DNA from: Nevskiaceae bacterium | GTDB taxonomy: Bacteria > Pseudomonadota > Gammaproteobacteria > Steroidobacterales > Steroidobacteraceae | Assembly: GCA_024234075.1 (NCBI GenBank) | Contig: JACKOV010000002.1 | Span: 248,001-312,000, forward strand | DNA length: 64,000 bases | Direction: 5' to 3' | Shown here: piece after piece, positions 1-8,657 of the stretch | Layout: every line of letters starts with the position of its first letter | Position numbering within the stretch: the stretch's first letter is position 1 | Program-made: the position numbers and the translations under genes | Notes under the pieces: model-generated | The model's database searches: none | The model's input: only the letters and a program-made list of their open reading frames with translations | What the model was told of the DNA's origin: nothing

Positions 1-936
1 GCCGATCATCTCTACTGGATGGCGCGCTATACCGAGCGTGCCGAGAACCTGGCACGCATGATGGACGTCAACTACCGCATGTCCTTGCTGCGCCAGGACG
101 AGGAGGGCGTCCGTCAGCGCTGGTCGACCATGCTGACCATCGTCGGGCAGTACGACTCCTATGCCGCGGCGCGTGGCGCGGTGAGCCAGAGCGCGGCGAT
201 CGAGTGGATCGCCTGGTCGCGCGACAATCCGGGCAGCATCCATGAATGCCTGCGCCGCGCGCGCGAGAACGCTCATGCCGTGCGCGGCACCTTGACCACC
301 GAGACCTGGGAGACGCTGAACGCCACCTGGCTCGAGGTACAGCGCTTCGGGCCGACTCATCGACCCGACCAGGATCTGAGCAGCTTCTTCGAGTGGGTGA
401 AGTTCCGCTCGCATCTCGCGCGTGGCGTGATCCAGGGCACGATGCTGCGCAACGAGGCGCTGAAGTTCACCTGGCTCGGAACCTATCTCGAGCGTGCCGA
501 CAATACCGCGCGCATCCTGGACGCCAAGTTCGAGCCGATGGGGAGTGCCGCGACCGACTGGGATGCGGCCGGCGACTACTACGAGTGGAGCGCGCTGCTG
601 CGCTCGGTGTCCGCCTTCCAGATCTACCGCCGGGTCTACAGCGACCGGATCACGCCGCGCCGGGTCGCGGAGCTGCTGATCCTGCGCGACGCTATGCCGC
701 GTTCGCTGTTGCGTTGTCTGACCCAGGTGCGCGATACGCTCGAGGTCGTCGCCAACGAGCAGTCCGGCGAGACCGAGAGGCGGGCCGGCGAAATCCACGC
801 GAGCCTGCTCTACGGTCGCATCGACGACGTGCTGGAGGTCGGAATCCATGCCTGGTTGCTGCAGTTCCTCGACCGGATCGCCGATCTCGGGCAGCGAATC
901 GCGCAGGACTTCCTCGTGCCGGCGACCACGCACTGA
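1..936 (+). CDS. Alpha-E domain protein (5' end outside window)
   Basis: The reading frame is open from base 1, and its first residues (ADHLYWMARYTERAEN) match the usual N-terminus of alpha-E (DUF403) proteins a few residues after the start, so only a handful of codons are missing. About 311 residues are visible, close to the family's normal length, and they are almost entirely helical and rich in Arg and Leu. Alpha-E proteins are typically encoded beside a circularly permuted ATP-grasp enzyme, a transglutaminase-like protein and the Anbu peptidase. The last two follow here, and the ATP-grasp gene would be expected just upstream. Such operons have been linked to peptide ligation or modification, but the molecular role of alpha-E is not established. 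Family assignment is firm; function is not. Confidence 0.88.
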   Translation, partial: ADHLYWMARYTERAENLARMMDVNYRMSLLRQDEEGVRQRWSTMLTIVGQYDSYAAARGAVSQSAAIEWIAWSRDNPGSIHECLRRARENAHAVRGTLTTETWETLNATWLEVQRFGPTHRPDQDLSSFFEWVKFRSHLARGVIQGTMLRNEALKFTWLGTYLERADNTARILDAKFEPMGSAATDWDAAGDYYEWSALLRSVSAFQIYRRVYSDRITPRRVAELLILRDAMPRSLLRCLTQVRDTLEVVANEQSGETERRAGEIHASLLYGRIDDVLEVGIHAWLLQFLDRIADLGQRIAQDFLVPATTH

Positions 937-957
937 GGGCCGCAGGGGAGGGCAAAC

Positions 958-1815
958 ATGCAGCTGCATATCCGCCACGAGACCACTTATCGCTACGACC
1001 TGCCGGTGGAGCGCAGCATCCAGACCCTGCGATTGACCCCGCGCACCGAGTCCTGCCAGCGGGTGCTGTCCTGGACGATCTCGGCACCGGGGCGTCAGGC
1101 TCAGCAGGTCGATGCGCACGGCAACGTGATGCATCTGCTGACCATGGACGGGCCGCACGACGAGATTCGCATCGTTGTCGGCGGCACGGTCGAGACCGGC
1201 GATCCGGCGAATGGCCTGCTGGGCGACGACGGTCGGCTCTCGCCGCTGGCCTACGTGACCGAGACGACCTTGACCCACGCCGACGCGGCACTGCGCCGCT
1301 TCGCCGCCGACCACGGCCATCTCCGCCCGACTCGCGACCAGGTGCTGGCGCTGGCCGGAGCGGTGCGCGATGCGATGGAGTATGTGCCCGGTGCGACCGG
1401 CGTTGCCGACACCGCGGCGCACTCGTTCTCGCTGGGCCGCGGTGTCTGCCAGGATCATGCGCACGTGCTCCTGGCCTGCTGTCGCGTCTTGCGCGTGCCG
1501 GCGCGCTACGTCAGCGGCTACGTGCTGACCGACGATCGGGGTCACGTGGCGAGTCATGCCTGGGTCGATGTCTGGCTGGAAGCCGAGAACGGTTGGCTCG
1601 GCGTCGATGCGACCAATCGTACGCTCGCCGGCCAGCAGCATTGCCGCCTGGCTATCGGCCGGGACTATCTCGATGCCTGTCCGGTGCGCGGTGTGCGACG
1701 CGGCGGCGGTGCCGAAGCACTCAGCGCGAAAGTGCTGGTCTCGTCCACGCCCGATCGTGTGCCGGCCGAGCAACCGAAATCGCGGCAGATGCAGCGACAT
1801 CAGGCGCAGCAGTAG
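958..1815 (+). CDS. Transglutaminase-like cysteine peptidase family protein
   Basis: This 285-residue protein has the N-terminal beta region typical of bacterial transglutaminase-like proteins (MQLHIRHETTYRYD) followed by the papain-like core. The catalytic triad is visible: Cys164 in RGVCQDHAHV, His200 in VASHAWVDVW and Asp217 in GVDATN. It follows the alpha-E gene by 21 bp, with a GGGGAGG ribosome site before the ATG, so the two are probably cotranscribed. Enzymes of this family cleave or join amide bonds. In the alpha-E/ATP-grasp/Anbu context it is thought to act on a peptide or isopeptide made or trimmed by the partner proteins; the substrate is unknown. No signal peptide is seen, so it is probably cytoplasmic. 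Confidence 0.9.
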   Translation: MQLHIRHETTYRYDLPVERSIQTLRLTPRTESCQRVLSWTISAPGRQAQQVDAHGNVMHLLTMDGPHDEIRIVVGGTVETGDPANGLLGDDGRLSPLAYVTETTLTHADAALRRFAADHGHLRPTRDQVLALAGAVRDAMEYVPGATGVADTAAHSFSLGRGVCQDHAHVLLACCRVLRVPARYVSGYVLTDDRGHVASHAWVDVWLEAENGWLGVDATNRTLAGQQHCRLAIGRDYLDACPVRGVRRGGGAEALSAKVLVSSTPDRVPAEQPKSRQMQRHQAQQ

Positions 1816-1824
1816 AATGAGGGG

Positions 1825-2568
1825 ATGACCTACTGCATTGCGGCCCTGCTCGATACGGGCCTCGTCTTCCTGTCCGACTCACGTACCAATGCCGGTATCG
1901 ACCGGATCAGCACCTTCCGCAAGATGCACGTGTTCGAGAAGCCCGGCGAGCGGGCGCTGGTACTGATGACTTCCGGTAACCTGGCCATCTCGCAATCGAC
2001 GCTGAAGCTGCTCCAGGACCAGATCAGCGGCCCGGACGGGCAGCCGAATATCTACAACGTCAGCAACCAGTTCGATGCGGCGGCACTGGTCGGCGAAGCG
2101 TTGCGCGAGGTGCATCGTCGCGATGCGACGGCGCTGCGCGAACACGGCATCGAGTTCAATGCCTCCTTCATCCTTGGCGGGCAGATCGTCGGCGAGCCAC
2201 CGCGCCTGTTCAGCATCTACGCGGCCGGGAATTTCATCGAGGCCACGCTCGACACGCCCTATTTCCAGATCGGCGAGTCGAAGTACGGCAGGCCGATCAT
2301 CGATCGGGTGATCACCCGCTCCTCGAGTCTGGCCGAAGCGGTGAAATGTGCGTTGATCTCGATGGATTCGACGATCCGTTCCAATCTCTCGGTCGGCCCT
2401 CCGCTCGATCTCGCCTGCATCCGGCGCGATGCGCTGAAGATACTGCTGCATCGGAGCATCACGGCCGAAGACGAGTATTTCCGCATGATCCGCTCCGGCT
2501 GGAGCGACAGCCTGCGGCACGCCTTTCACGCGCTGCCCAATCCCGACCTGTTGTCGCGCGACTCCTGA
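1825..2568 (+). CDS. Anbu-type proteasome-like peptidase
   Basis: This 247-residue protein has the Ntn-hydrolase beta-subunit fold of Anbu (ancestral beta subunit, the bacterial proteasome homologue). It starts Met-Thr, so removal of the Met exposes the catalytic Thr1. Asp17 (in LSDSR) and Lys32 (FRKM) fall where the proteasome Asp17/Lys33 pair sits. The start is fixed by the need for Thr at position 2; GAGGGG lies immediately before the ATG. It is 9 bp after the transglutaminase gene and completes the alpha-E/transglutaminase/Anbu gene set. Anbu forms open helical rings rather than closed barrels in the proteins studied so far, and no unfoldase gene is present here. Confidence 0.88.
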   Translation: MTYCIAALLDTGLVFLSDSRTNAGIDRISTFRKMHVFEKPGERALVLMTSGNLAISQSTLKLLQDQISGPDGQPNIYNVSNQFDAAALVGEALREVHRRDATALREHGIEFNASFILGGQIVGEPPRLFSIYAAGNFIEATLDTPYFQIGESKYGRPIIDRVITRSSSLAEAVKCALISMDSTIRSNLSVGPPLDLACIRRDALKILLHRSITAEDEYFRMIRSGWSDSLRHAFHALPNPDLLSRDS

Positions 2569-2569
2569 A

Positions 2570-2588
2570 GCCCGCACAGTTGCCGGGC
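2570..2588 (+). terminator. Weak hairpin between convergent Anbu and ada genes
   Basis: GCCCG and CGGGC form a five-base-pair stem with a nine-base loop just after the Anbu stop codon. There is no run of T residues after it, so it is at best a weak or bidirectional terminator between the convergent genes. Confidence 0.25.
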
Positions 2589-2628
2589 GATGTGACGCCG
2601 CGCAGTGCAGTGCGGTTCGGTACGGGAT

Positions 2629-3819
2629 TCAGTCGCGCTTGCGCTTTCCGGCGCTGTTGCGGTCTGCCGGAACATTCGTGCGGGGCCGGGTCGGGCGCGG
2701 TGCGTGTGGGGCGCCGGCAGCCGCTTCGCGTGCCAGCAGCTGCCGCTTGCGTTCGATGCCCCAGCGATAGCCGGAGAGGCTGCCGTCGCTGCACACGACC
2801 CGATGACAGGGGATCGCCACCGCCAGCGCGTTCGCTGCGCAGGCGCTCGCCACGGCGCGTGTCGCACGCGGTGAACCGATCCGCCGCGCGATTTCGGCAT
2901 AGCTCGCGGTCGTGCCCGCAGGCAGTTTGCGCAGCACCTCCCAGACACGCCGCTGGAAAGCCGTGCCACGGATGTCGAGTGGCAGGTCGAGGCCGATCTG
3001 CGGTGCCTCGACGAAGGCGACAACCTGTGCGATCACTCGTTCGAAGTCGGCGTCGCCACCGATCAGCTCGGCTTCGCTGAAGCGTGCCTGCAGGTCCTGC
3101 AGCAACGCTTCCGGATCGTCGCCGAGCAGGATTGCGCACAGACCGCGGCCGCTGTGCGCGATCAGCAGCGCGCCCAGCGTGCATCGGGCGATCGCGAAGC
3201 GGATCCGCGTTGCGGCGCCGCCGGCACGCCAGGTCGATGGCGTCATGCCCAGGATGTCTGCGGCCTGGGCATAGGCCCGCGTGCTGGAGTTGAAACCGGC
3301 ATCGTAGATCGCCTCGGTCACCGTACCGGAGCCCTGCCGCGGATCGAGCCGTGCGCGCAGTCTGCGCTCGCGATGCGCCATGGCATAGGCCCGCGGCGTG
3401 ACGCCGGTCGCAGCCTTGAAGATCCGATGGAAATGGAACGGACTGATCCCGGCGGCCTGCGCCAGCGTTTGCAGTGACGGGATCGTGTCGCAACGCTCGA
3501 TCTCGCGGCAAGCCCGGGCAACCAGCGCGACGTGCGGTGTCGATTGCGTGGCTGCCGCGGGATGGCAGCGGCGGCAGGGACGGAATCCGGCGCGCTCGGC
3601 CGCCGCAGCATCGGCGTGAAAGGTCACGTTCTCCGGACGCGGACGCCGCGCACTGCAGGATGGCCGGCAGTAGATGCCCGTGGTGCGCACTGCATAGACG
3701 AAGCGACCGTCGGCTTGCGTGTTGCGAGCGAGGACATCGGCCCAGCGTGGATCGCTTTGGGTACTGCCGGTCTTGTTTGCTCGCGGGCGCATGGCGTCGG
3801 AATTCGGAGATCGATGCAT
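2629..3819 (-). CDS. ada: Ada: methylphosphotriester sensor, AraC regulator and O6-methylguanine-DNA methyltransferase
   Basis: All three Ada modules are present. The N-terminal zinc domain has four Cys (C51, C55, C82, C85; YCRPSC and PCRRC), one of which accepts methyl groups from DNA phosphotriesters. It is followed by an AraC-type helix-turn-helix region and a C-terminal O6-methylguanine methyltransferase with acceptor Cys338 in AIPCHRVV. At 396 residues it is longer than E. coli Ada (354) because of an N-terminal extension and a basic tail. Met10 (codon at 3792) is an equally plausible start. Ada repairs alkylated bases by suicide transfer and, once methylated, activates its own and other repair genes. 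It stands alone here, convergent with the Anbu gene. Confidence 0.93.
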   Translation of the reverse strand: MHRSPNSDAMRPRANKTGSTQSDPRWADVLARNTQADGRFVYAVRTTGIYCRPSCSARRPRPENVTFHADAAAAERAGFRPCRRCHPAAATQSTPHVALVARACREIERCDTIPSLQTLAQAAGISPFHFHRIFKAATGVTPRAYAMAHRERRLRARLDPRQGSGTVTEAIYDAGFNSSTRAYAQAADILGMTPSTWRAGGAATRIRFAIARCTLGALLIAHSGRGLCAILLGDDPEALLQDLQARFSEAELIGGDADFERVIAQVVAFVEAPQIGLDLPLDIRGTAFQRRVWEVLRKLPAGTTASYAEIARRIGSPRATRAVASACAANALAVAIPCHRVVCSDGSLSGYRWGIERKRQLLAREAAAGAPHAPRPTRPRTNVPADRNSAGKRKRD

Positions 3820-4049
3820 CGGTATGGACCGGGCAGCGGGACAGGTGCGTTATGTTCCGGCCCCGCAAGCGCGGCCGCCAGCCGCTTCTTGCGGTCGAAT
3901 TCTGCGCCGCGGAGCAGGTTCATGCCTACGGAAATCATCCGACCTCTTTGCCATCATTCCTGCACTTCTTGGTAGGGCAGATCGAACCGGACCTGCCTCG
4001 CGCCGTAGGGGAGTCGCAGCGCATGAAGTCCGGAATCCAGCCAGGCAGC

Positions 4050-4306
4050 TGGCATGCTTGGATACTTGCGGGACCGCTGCTCAGCGGCCAGGAGGCCGCG
4101 CGCCAGCTGTGCAGCGAGGACTGGGGTCGTGCCTGCGTCGGGTTGCGGTGACCGGCTGGGGCCAGGAAGACGACCGGGCTCGCAGCCGCGAAGCGGGCTT
4201 CGACGAGCATCTGACCAAACCGGTGGACCCGAACGTGCTGATCGCCGCGATCCTGCGCGATACGCCCGAGGCGCAAGCCGCGCCGGCCGGGCGGTTGCTC
4301 TCCTAG
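4050..4306 (+). pseudogene. Remnant of a response-regulator receiver domain
   Basis: The 480 bp between ada and the RND gene contain the end of a receiver domain split over two frames. Frame 3 reads SGQEAARQLCSEDWGR, like the alpha-4 part of hybrid-kinase receivers. From about 4143 frame 2 continues VAVTGWGQEDDRARSREAGF, then DEHLTKPVDPNVL, which includes the conserved Lys of the LTKP motif. No phosphoacceptor Asp, start codon or upstream part is present, so this is the eroded C-terminus of a sensor kinase or response regulator. Nothing else recognisable was found in 3820-4050. Confidence 0.6.
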
Positions 4307-7300
4307 GCGGCAGGCGGCGGGGTGCTGACCTGCGTTGTCTGCGTGGGTGTCGCCGTGCTGCCTGTGGCAGCGGCGCCGAGCAACCGGTCCACCAGTCGCG
4401 TCGTGTACTGGGTCGACTTGGTCCGCCGCGCGACCAACGAATAGACGGCCGGTACGACCAGCAGCGTCAGCAGTACCGACAGCATCGTGCCGTAGAAGAC
4501 CACGACACCGATTGGCAGACGCTGTTCGGCGCCGGCGCCGCTGGCCAGCAGGAACGGGATCGCGCCGAAGGCGGTGCAGAGGCTGGTCATCAGCACCGGC
4601 CGCAGGCGGATCGCGGCCGCTTTGACGATCGCCTCGCCGAATTCGACGCCTCGATCGCGGAGCTGGTTGGCGAACTCGACGATCAGCACGCCGTTCTTGG
4701 CGGCGATGCCGATCAGCATGATCACGGCGATCTGGCTGAAGATGTTGATGCTGAGGCCCTGGATCTTCAGACCGAACACCGCACCGAGCAGCGCCAGCGG
4801 TACGGTGGTCATGATGATCGTGGGGTGCACGAAGCTCTCGAACTGCGCGGCCAGCACCAGGAACACGATCACGACCGCGAACAGGAACGTGAGGTAGAGC
4901 TGGCCGCTGCTGCGCACGTAGTCGCCGGAATCGCCGTCCCACATCAGGGTCGCTCCGGACGGCAGCTCGCGCTTCACCGTCTCTTCGAACCATTGCACGG
5001 CTTCGCCCATGGTGTAGCCGTCGGCCAGTCCGGCGTTGACCTCGACGGCGCGCAGCCGGTTGAAGCGGCTGAGCCGGGTGGCTCCGGCCATCTCGCGCAG
5101 TTCGACGATGCTGGCGAGCGGAATCAACTCGCCGGTGCGGTCCGAGCGGACCTGGATGTTGGTCAGGTCGGTGATCGTGGCGCGCTCGTCCTCCTTGCCC
5201 TGCAGGATGACGTTGTACTCGCGGCCCCGGTCGATGTAGGTCGTCACGATGCGCGAGCCGAGCACGGTTTCGAGCGTGCGGCCGACGGTCTGCAGCGACA
5301 CACCGAGATCGGCGGCGCGGTCGCGGTCGATGGCGACGCGAATCTGCGGTTTGCGCGGCTTGTAGCTGTTCTCTATGGAGGTCAGGCCCGGGTTCTGCTC
5401 GGCGAGGTGGGTCAGTTTGGCCGACCACTCGGCGAGCTGTTCGTAATCGGGTCCGCCGATCACGGCCTGGACCGGCGAGCCCCAGCCGGCCCGCAGTCCG
5501 CCGGGCGCGGTGGTGAAGGCGCGCACGCCGGGCAGCTTGAGCAACTCGGCATTCAGCTCGCGGGCCAGATCCTGGGTCGAGCGCTGGCGTTCGTGCCAGT
5601 CGGTCATGCTGATGATCACGCGGGCGCTGTTGACCGATCCCGTGCCACTGATGGCGCCGGGCAGGCGCAGGGTCACGCGGCGGATGTCGCCTTTCTCGGC
5701 CTGGCGGGAGACGATGTCCTCGATCTTGCGGCCATAGGACTCCGTGTATTCGAAGCTGGCGCCTTCGGGTGCTTCCACCGAGATGAACAATCGGCCGATG
5801 TCGGCGCGGGGCGTGAATTCCGAGGGCAACGCGCGGAAGGTCAGCAGGCCCGCAAGGCTCAGTGCCAGCACCAGGCCGACGATCAGCCACGGCCGCCGGT
5901 TGACCTGGCGGAGCTTGGTTTCATAGGCCGACGACAGGCGGCCGAAGAAGTGCTCGACCGCGAGCGCGAAGCGGCTGGGCTGGGCCTCGCTCGCCGGCGG
6001 CAGCTTCGAGGCCATCATCGGCGTCAGCGTCAGGGCCACCAGTGCCGAGATCGCCACGGCCGCGGCGAGCGTCAGGCCGAATTCGCGGAACAGCCGGCCG
6101 ACGTCCCCCGGCAGGAAGGAGATCGGCACGAACACCGCGATCAGGGTCAGCGTGGTGGCGATCACCGCGAAACCGATCTCGCGGCTGCCGTTGATCGCGG
6201 CGACGATCGAGGCTTCACCGAGTTCGGCCCGCCGGTGGATGTTCTCCAGCACCACGATCGCATCGTCGACCACCAGGCCGATCGCCAGCGCGATGCCGAG
6301 CAGGGTCAGCACGTTGATCGAATAGCCCATCAGGTACATCGCCATGCAGGCGGCGGTGATCGAGACGGGGATGGTCAGCGCCGGGATCAGCGTGCTGCGG
6401 ATACTGCCGAGGAACACGAAAATCACCAACAGCACCGAGACGAACGCAAACGCGATCGCGATCAGCACTTCGCGCAGCGCAGCTTCGATGGAAATGCCGT
6501 TGTCGACGTTGATCATCAGCGAAGCGCCCGGCGGCAGGTCGTCCTGCATCCGGGCCACCTCGGCGCGCACACCGCGGACGATATCGAGCACGTTCGCCTT
6601 GGACTGCGCCTCGATGCCGATGCCGACACCCGGGCGGCCATTGGTACGCATCGTCGAGCGGGTGTTCTCGGCCGCCAGCTGCACGTCGGCGACTTCACCG
6701 AGACGCACCAGGTGTCCGTCGGCGCCGCGGCCGATCGTCAGATTGCGGAAGTCCTGCTCGGTGTCGAGGCCGACCTCGGTGCGCAGCGAGAATTCGCGGG
6801 TCTGCGACTCGAGCCGGCCGGCGGGCAGCTGCACGTTCTCGCGGCGCAGGGCGCTTTCGATGTCGCCGACCGTCAGTGCCCGGGCGGCGAGCGCCTGCCG
6901 GTCGATCCAGATGCGCATGGCGGCGCGACGACCGCCGCTCAGCGAGACACGGGCCACGCCCGGGATCGTCGAGAGACGGTCGACGATGTAGCGATCGGCG
7001 TAATCGGTGACCTCGAGCGCGGTCATCTTTTCGGAACTGAAGCTCAGGAACATCACCGATTCGGCCGAGGCATCGGCCTTGGTGATCTGCGGCGGATCCG
7101 CTTCCGGCGGCAGCTGGGCGATCACCCGCGAGATGCGATCGCGGACATCGTTGGCGGCAGCGTCGATGTCGCGCTCGACGTCGAATTCGATGCGGATGCT
7201 GGAACGCTCGTCCTCGCTGTCGGATTCGAGTTTGAGGATGCCCTCGATGCCGGCGACCCGGTCTTCGATGACCTGGGTGATCTTGTTCTCCACGACCACC

Positions 7301-7467
7301 GCCGAGGCACCGCCGTAAATGGTCGTGATCGAGACGACCGGGCGCGAGATGTCGGGATATTCGCGTACCGCCAGACGATCCAGCGCAATCAGCCCGAACA
7401 GCACCAGCAGCAGGCTCAGCACCGTCGCGAACACGGGCCGGCGAACGCAGACCTCGGAAATGTTCAC
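4303..7467 (-). CDS. RND-family efflux pump permease (HAE1 type)
   Basis: This 1054-residue inner-membrane protein has the AcrB/MexF-like layout: TM1 right after the N-terminus (RRPVFATVLSLLLVLFGLIA), two large periplasmic loops, and two six-helix bundles. The proton-relay Asp pair is visible in GLVVDDAIVVLENIHR. It starts at a GTG that overlaps the stop of the upstream adaptor gene by four bases (GTGA), so the two are translationally coupled. It should export hydrophobic or amphiphilic compounds using the proton gradient, together with the adaptor and an outer-membrane channel not found nearby. The substrate cannot be told from sequence. Its 3' end overlaps the receiver remnant by four bases. 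Confidence 0.93.
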   Translation of the reverse strand: MNISEVCVRRPVFATVLSLLLVLFGLIALDRLAVREYPDISRPVVSITTIYGGASAVVVENKITQVIEDRVAGIEGILKLESDSEDERSSIRIEFDVERDIDAAANDVRDRISRVIAQLPPEADPPQITKADASAESVMFLSFSSEKMTALEVTDYADRYIVDRLSTIPGVARVSLSGGRRAAMRIWIDRQALAARALTVGDIESALRRENVQLPAGRLESQTREFSLRTEVGLDTEQDFRNLTIGRGADGHLVRLGEVADVQLAAENTRSTMRTNGRPGVGIGIEAQSKANVLDIVRGVRAEVARMQDDLPPGASLMINVDNGISIEAALREVLIAIAFAFVSVLLVIFVFLGSIRSTLIPALTIPVSITAACMAMYLMGYSINVLTLLGIALAIGLVVDDAIVVLENIHRRAELGEASIVAAINGSREIGFAVIATTLTLIAVFVPISFLPGDVGRLFREFGLTLAAAVAISALVALTLTPMMASKLPPASEAQPSRFALAVEHFFGRLSSAYETKLRQVNRRPWLIVGLVLALSLAGLLTFRALPSEFTPRADIGRLFISVEAPEGASFEYTESYGRKIEDIVSRQAEKGDIRRVTLRLPGAISGTGSVNSARVIISMTDWHERQRSTQDLARELNAELLKLPGVRAFTTAPGGLRAGWGSPVQAVIGGPDYEQLAEWSAKLTHLAEQNPGLTSIENSYKPRKPQIRVAIDRDRAADLGVSLQTVGRTLETVLGSRIVTTYIDRGREYNVILQGKEDERATITDLTNIQVRSDRTGELIPLASIVELREMAGATRLSRFNRLRAVEVNAGLADGYTMGEAVQWFEETVKRELPSGATLMWDGDSGDYVRSSGQLYLTFLFAVVIVFLVLAAQFESFVHPTIIMTTVPLALLGAVFGLKIQGLSINIFSQIAVIMLIGIAAKNGVLIVEFANQLRDRGVEFGEAIVKAAAIRLRPVLMTSLCTAFGAIPFLLASGAGAEQRLPIGVVVFYGTMLSVLLTLLVVPAVYSLVARRTKSTQYTTRLVDRLLGAAATGSTATPTQTTQVSTPPPAA

Positions 7468-8546
7468 GACGCGTCCGCCCCGACCTCGACCACCCGTGCG
7501 CCATCGCGGACACTCTGGGTGCCTTCGAGGATCACGCGCTCGCCCGCTTCCAGGCCGGCGAGCACCGCGACGCTGCCCGGAACCCGGCCACCGATCTGGA
7601 TTTCGCGACGCATCACGCGACCGTCGTCGACCACGTAGACATAGGTCTTGCCCTGCTCGGGCACCAGGGCGCCTTCCGGCAGCATCAGGGTCGGGGTCTC
7701 GCGTCCGCGGGCGCGCACCGACATGAACATGCCCGGCCGCAGCAGGCCGTCGCGGTTCGGCAGCTCGGCGCGCACCGGGATCGAACGCGTGGCTGCATCG
7801 ACACGCGAGCCGATCGCGGTGACCTTGCCGTCGAACACCCGCGACGGCAGCCCATCGGTGGTCGCCTGGATCGGCAGGCCGGGTACGAGCTCGTTGAGGA
7901 AGCCCTGCGGCACCGTGAACTCGAGCTTGATGATCGAGGTGTCGTCCAAGGTGGTGATCACCGCACCGGAGTTGACCAGGCCGCCGAGGCTGACGCGCCG
8001 GAACCCGGTGCGGCCGTCGAACGGCGCGCGGATCACGGTGTCGTTGACGCGGGCCCGGGCCGCCGCGACTCGGGCCTCACCGGTCTTGACTGCGGTTTCG
8101 AGTTGCTCGAGCTGCGCCTTGGACAGTGCCTGCGTCACCGACAGGTCGCGGCCGCGGTTGAACTGGCTGCGGGCCTCGGCCAGCGTGGCTTCGGCTTCGG
8201 CCAGATCGGCTGCCGCCGTGGCACGGTCGAGCTCGACGAGCACCGCGCCGCGGCGCACCGACTGGCCATCCGTGAAACGGATCGCGGTGATGGTGTTGGT
8301 GACTTTGGAGGTGATTTCCACCGACTCGTTGGCGAGTGCCGTGCCGACCGCTTCGATCTGCGGCCCGAACAAACGCCGCTCGGGCGTGGTCGTCACGACC
8401 GGTATCGCGGCCTGGCTGCGGCTCATGGGCCGATCGTTGGTCGCCGCGCCGTTGCCGACCAGTTGCTCGGGCGACTCGGAACAGGCGGTGGCGCCCAGCA
8501 GCGCGAGCAGGGCGGGGAGTAACAGGGTGCGGTGGCGAAGCGTCAT
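7464..8546 (-). CDS. RND efflux periplasmic adaptor (membrane fusion lipoprotein)
   Basis: The ATG at 8546 gives MTLRHRTLLLPALLALLG followed by ATAC, a lipoprotein signal with the likely lipidated Cys. Earlier in-frame codons exist to 8627 but would bury this signal, so they were not used. The 360-residue product shows the HlyD/AcrA order: beta-barrel edge, lipoyl-like half, an Ala/Arg/Glu-rich alpha hairpin (EAEATLAEARSQFNRGRDLS), the second lipoyl half (VIRAPFDGRTGF) and the C-terminal barrel. It links the downstream RND permease to an outer-membrane channel. No TolC-like gene is adjacent, so a shared channel is likely. Confidence 0.9.
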   Translation of the reverse strand: MTLRHRTLLLPALLALLGATACSESPEQLVGNGAATNDRPMSRSQAAIPVVTTTPERRLFGPQIEAVGTALANESVEITSKVTNTITAIRFTDGQSVRRGAVLVELDRATAAADLAEAEATLAEARSQFNRGRDLSVTQALSKAQLEQLETAVKTGEARVAAARARVNDTVIRAPFDGRTGFRRVSLGGLVNSGAVITTLDDTSIIKLEFTVPQGFLNELVPGLPIQATTDGLPSRVFDGKVTAIGSRVDAATRSIPVRAELPNRDGLLRPGMFMSVRARGRETPTLMLPEGALVPEQGKTYVYVVDDGRVMRREIQIGGRVPGSVAVLAGLEAGERVILEGTQSVRDGARVVEVGADAS

Positions 8547-8573
8547 CAGCAAGCCCGGCGAATATGGTCTTCT

Positions 8574-8603
8574 AGAATAGAGCGGATACCTGTCTCTTGT
8601 CTG
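8574..8603 (-). promoter_or_regulatory. Candidate sigma-70 promoter of the RND operon
   Basis: On the minus strand CAGACA (8603-8598) is followed after 18 bases by TATTCT (8579-8574), each with four matches to consensus, 28 bases before the adaptor ATG. It sits in the gap between the dehydrogenase gene and the efflux operon. Only moderate matches, so this is tentative. Confidence 0.35.
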
Positions 8604-8657
8604 GCCTGTGCGGCGGATGCCTGACATTTTTTACACTGGGTTTCGCTGCAGCGTCGT

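Noticed and set aside
4054..7638. A 1194-codon open frame on the + strand opposite the RND genes
   Set aside because: It is rich in His, Asp, Gln and Arg with no domain logic, and mirrors the high-GC codon bias of the real minus-strand genes, which have complete family features.
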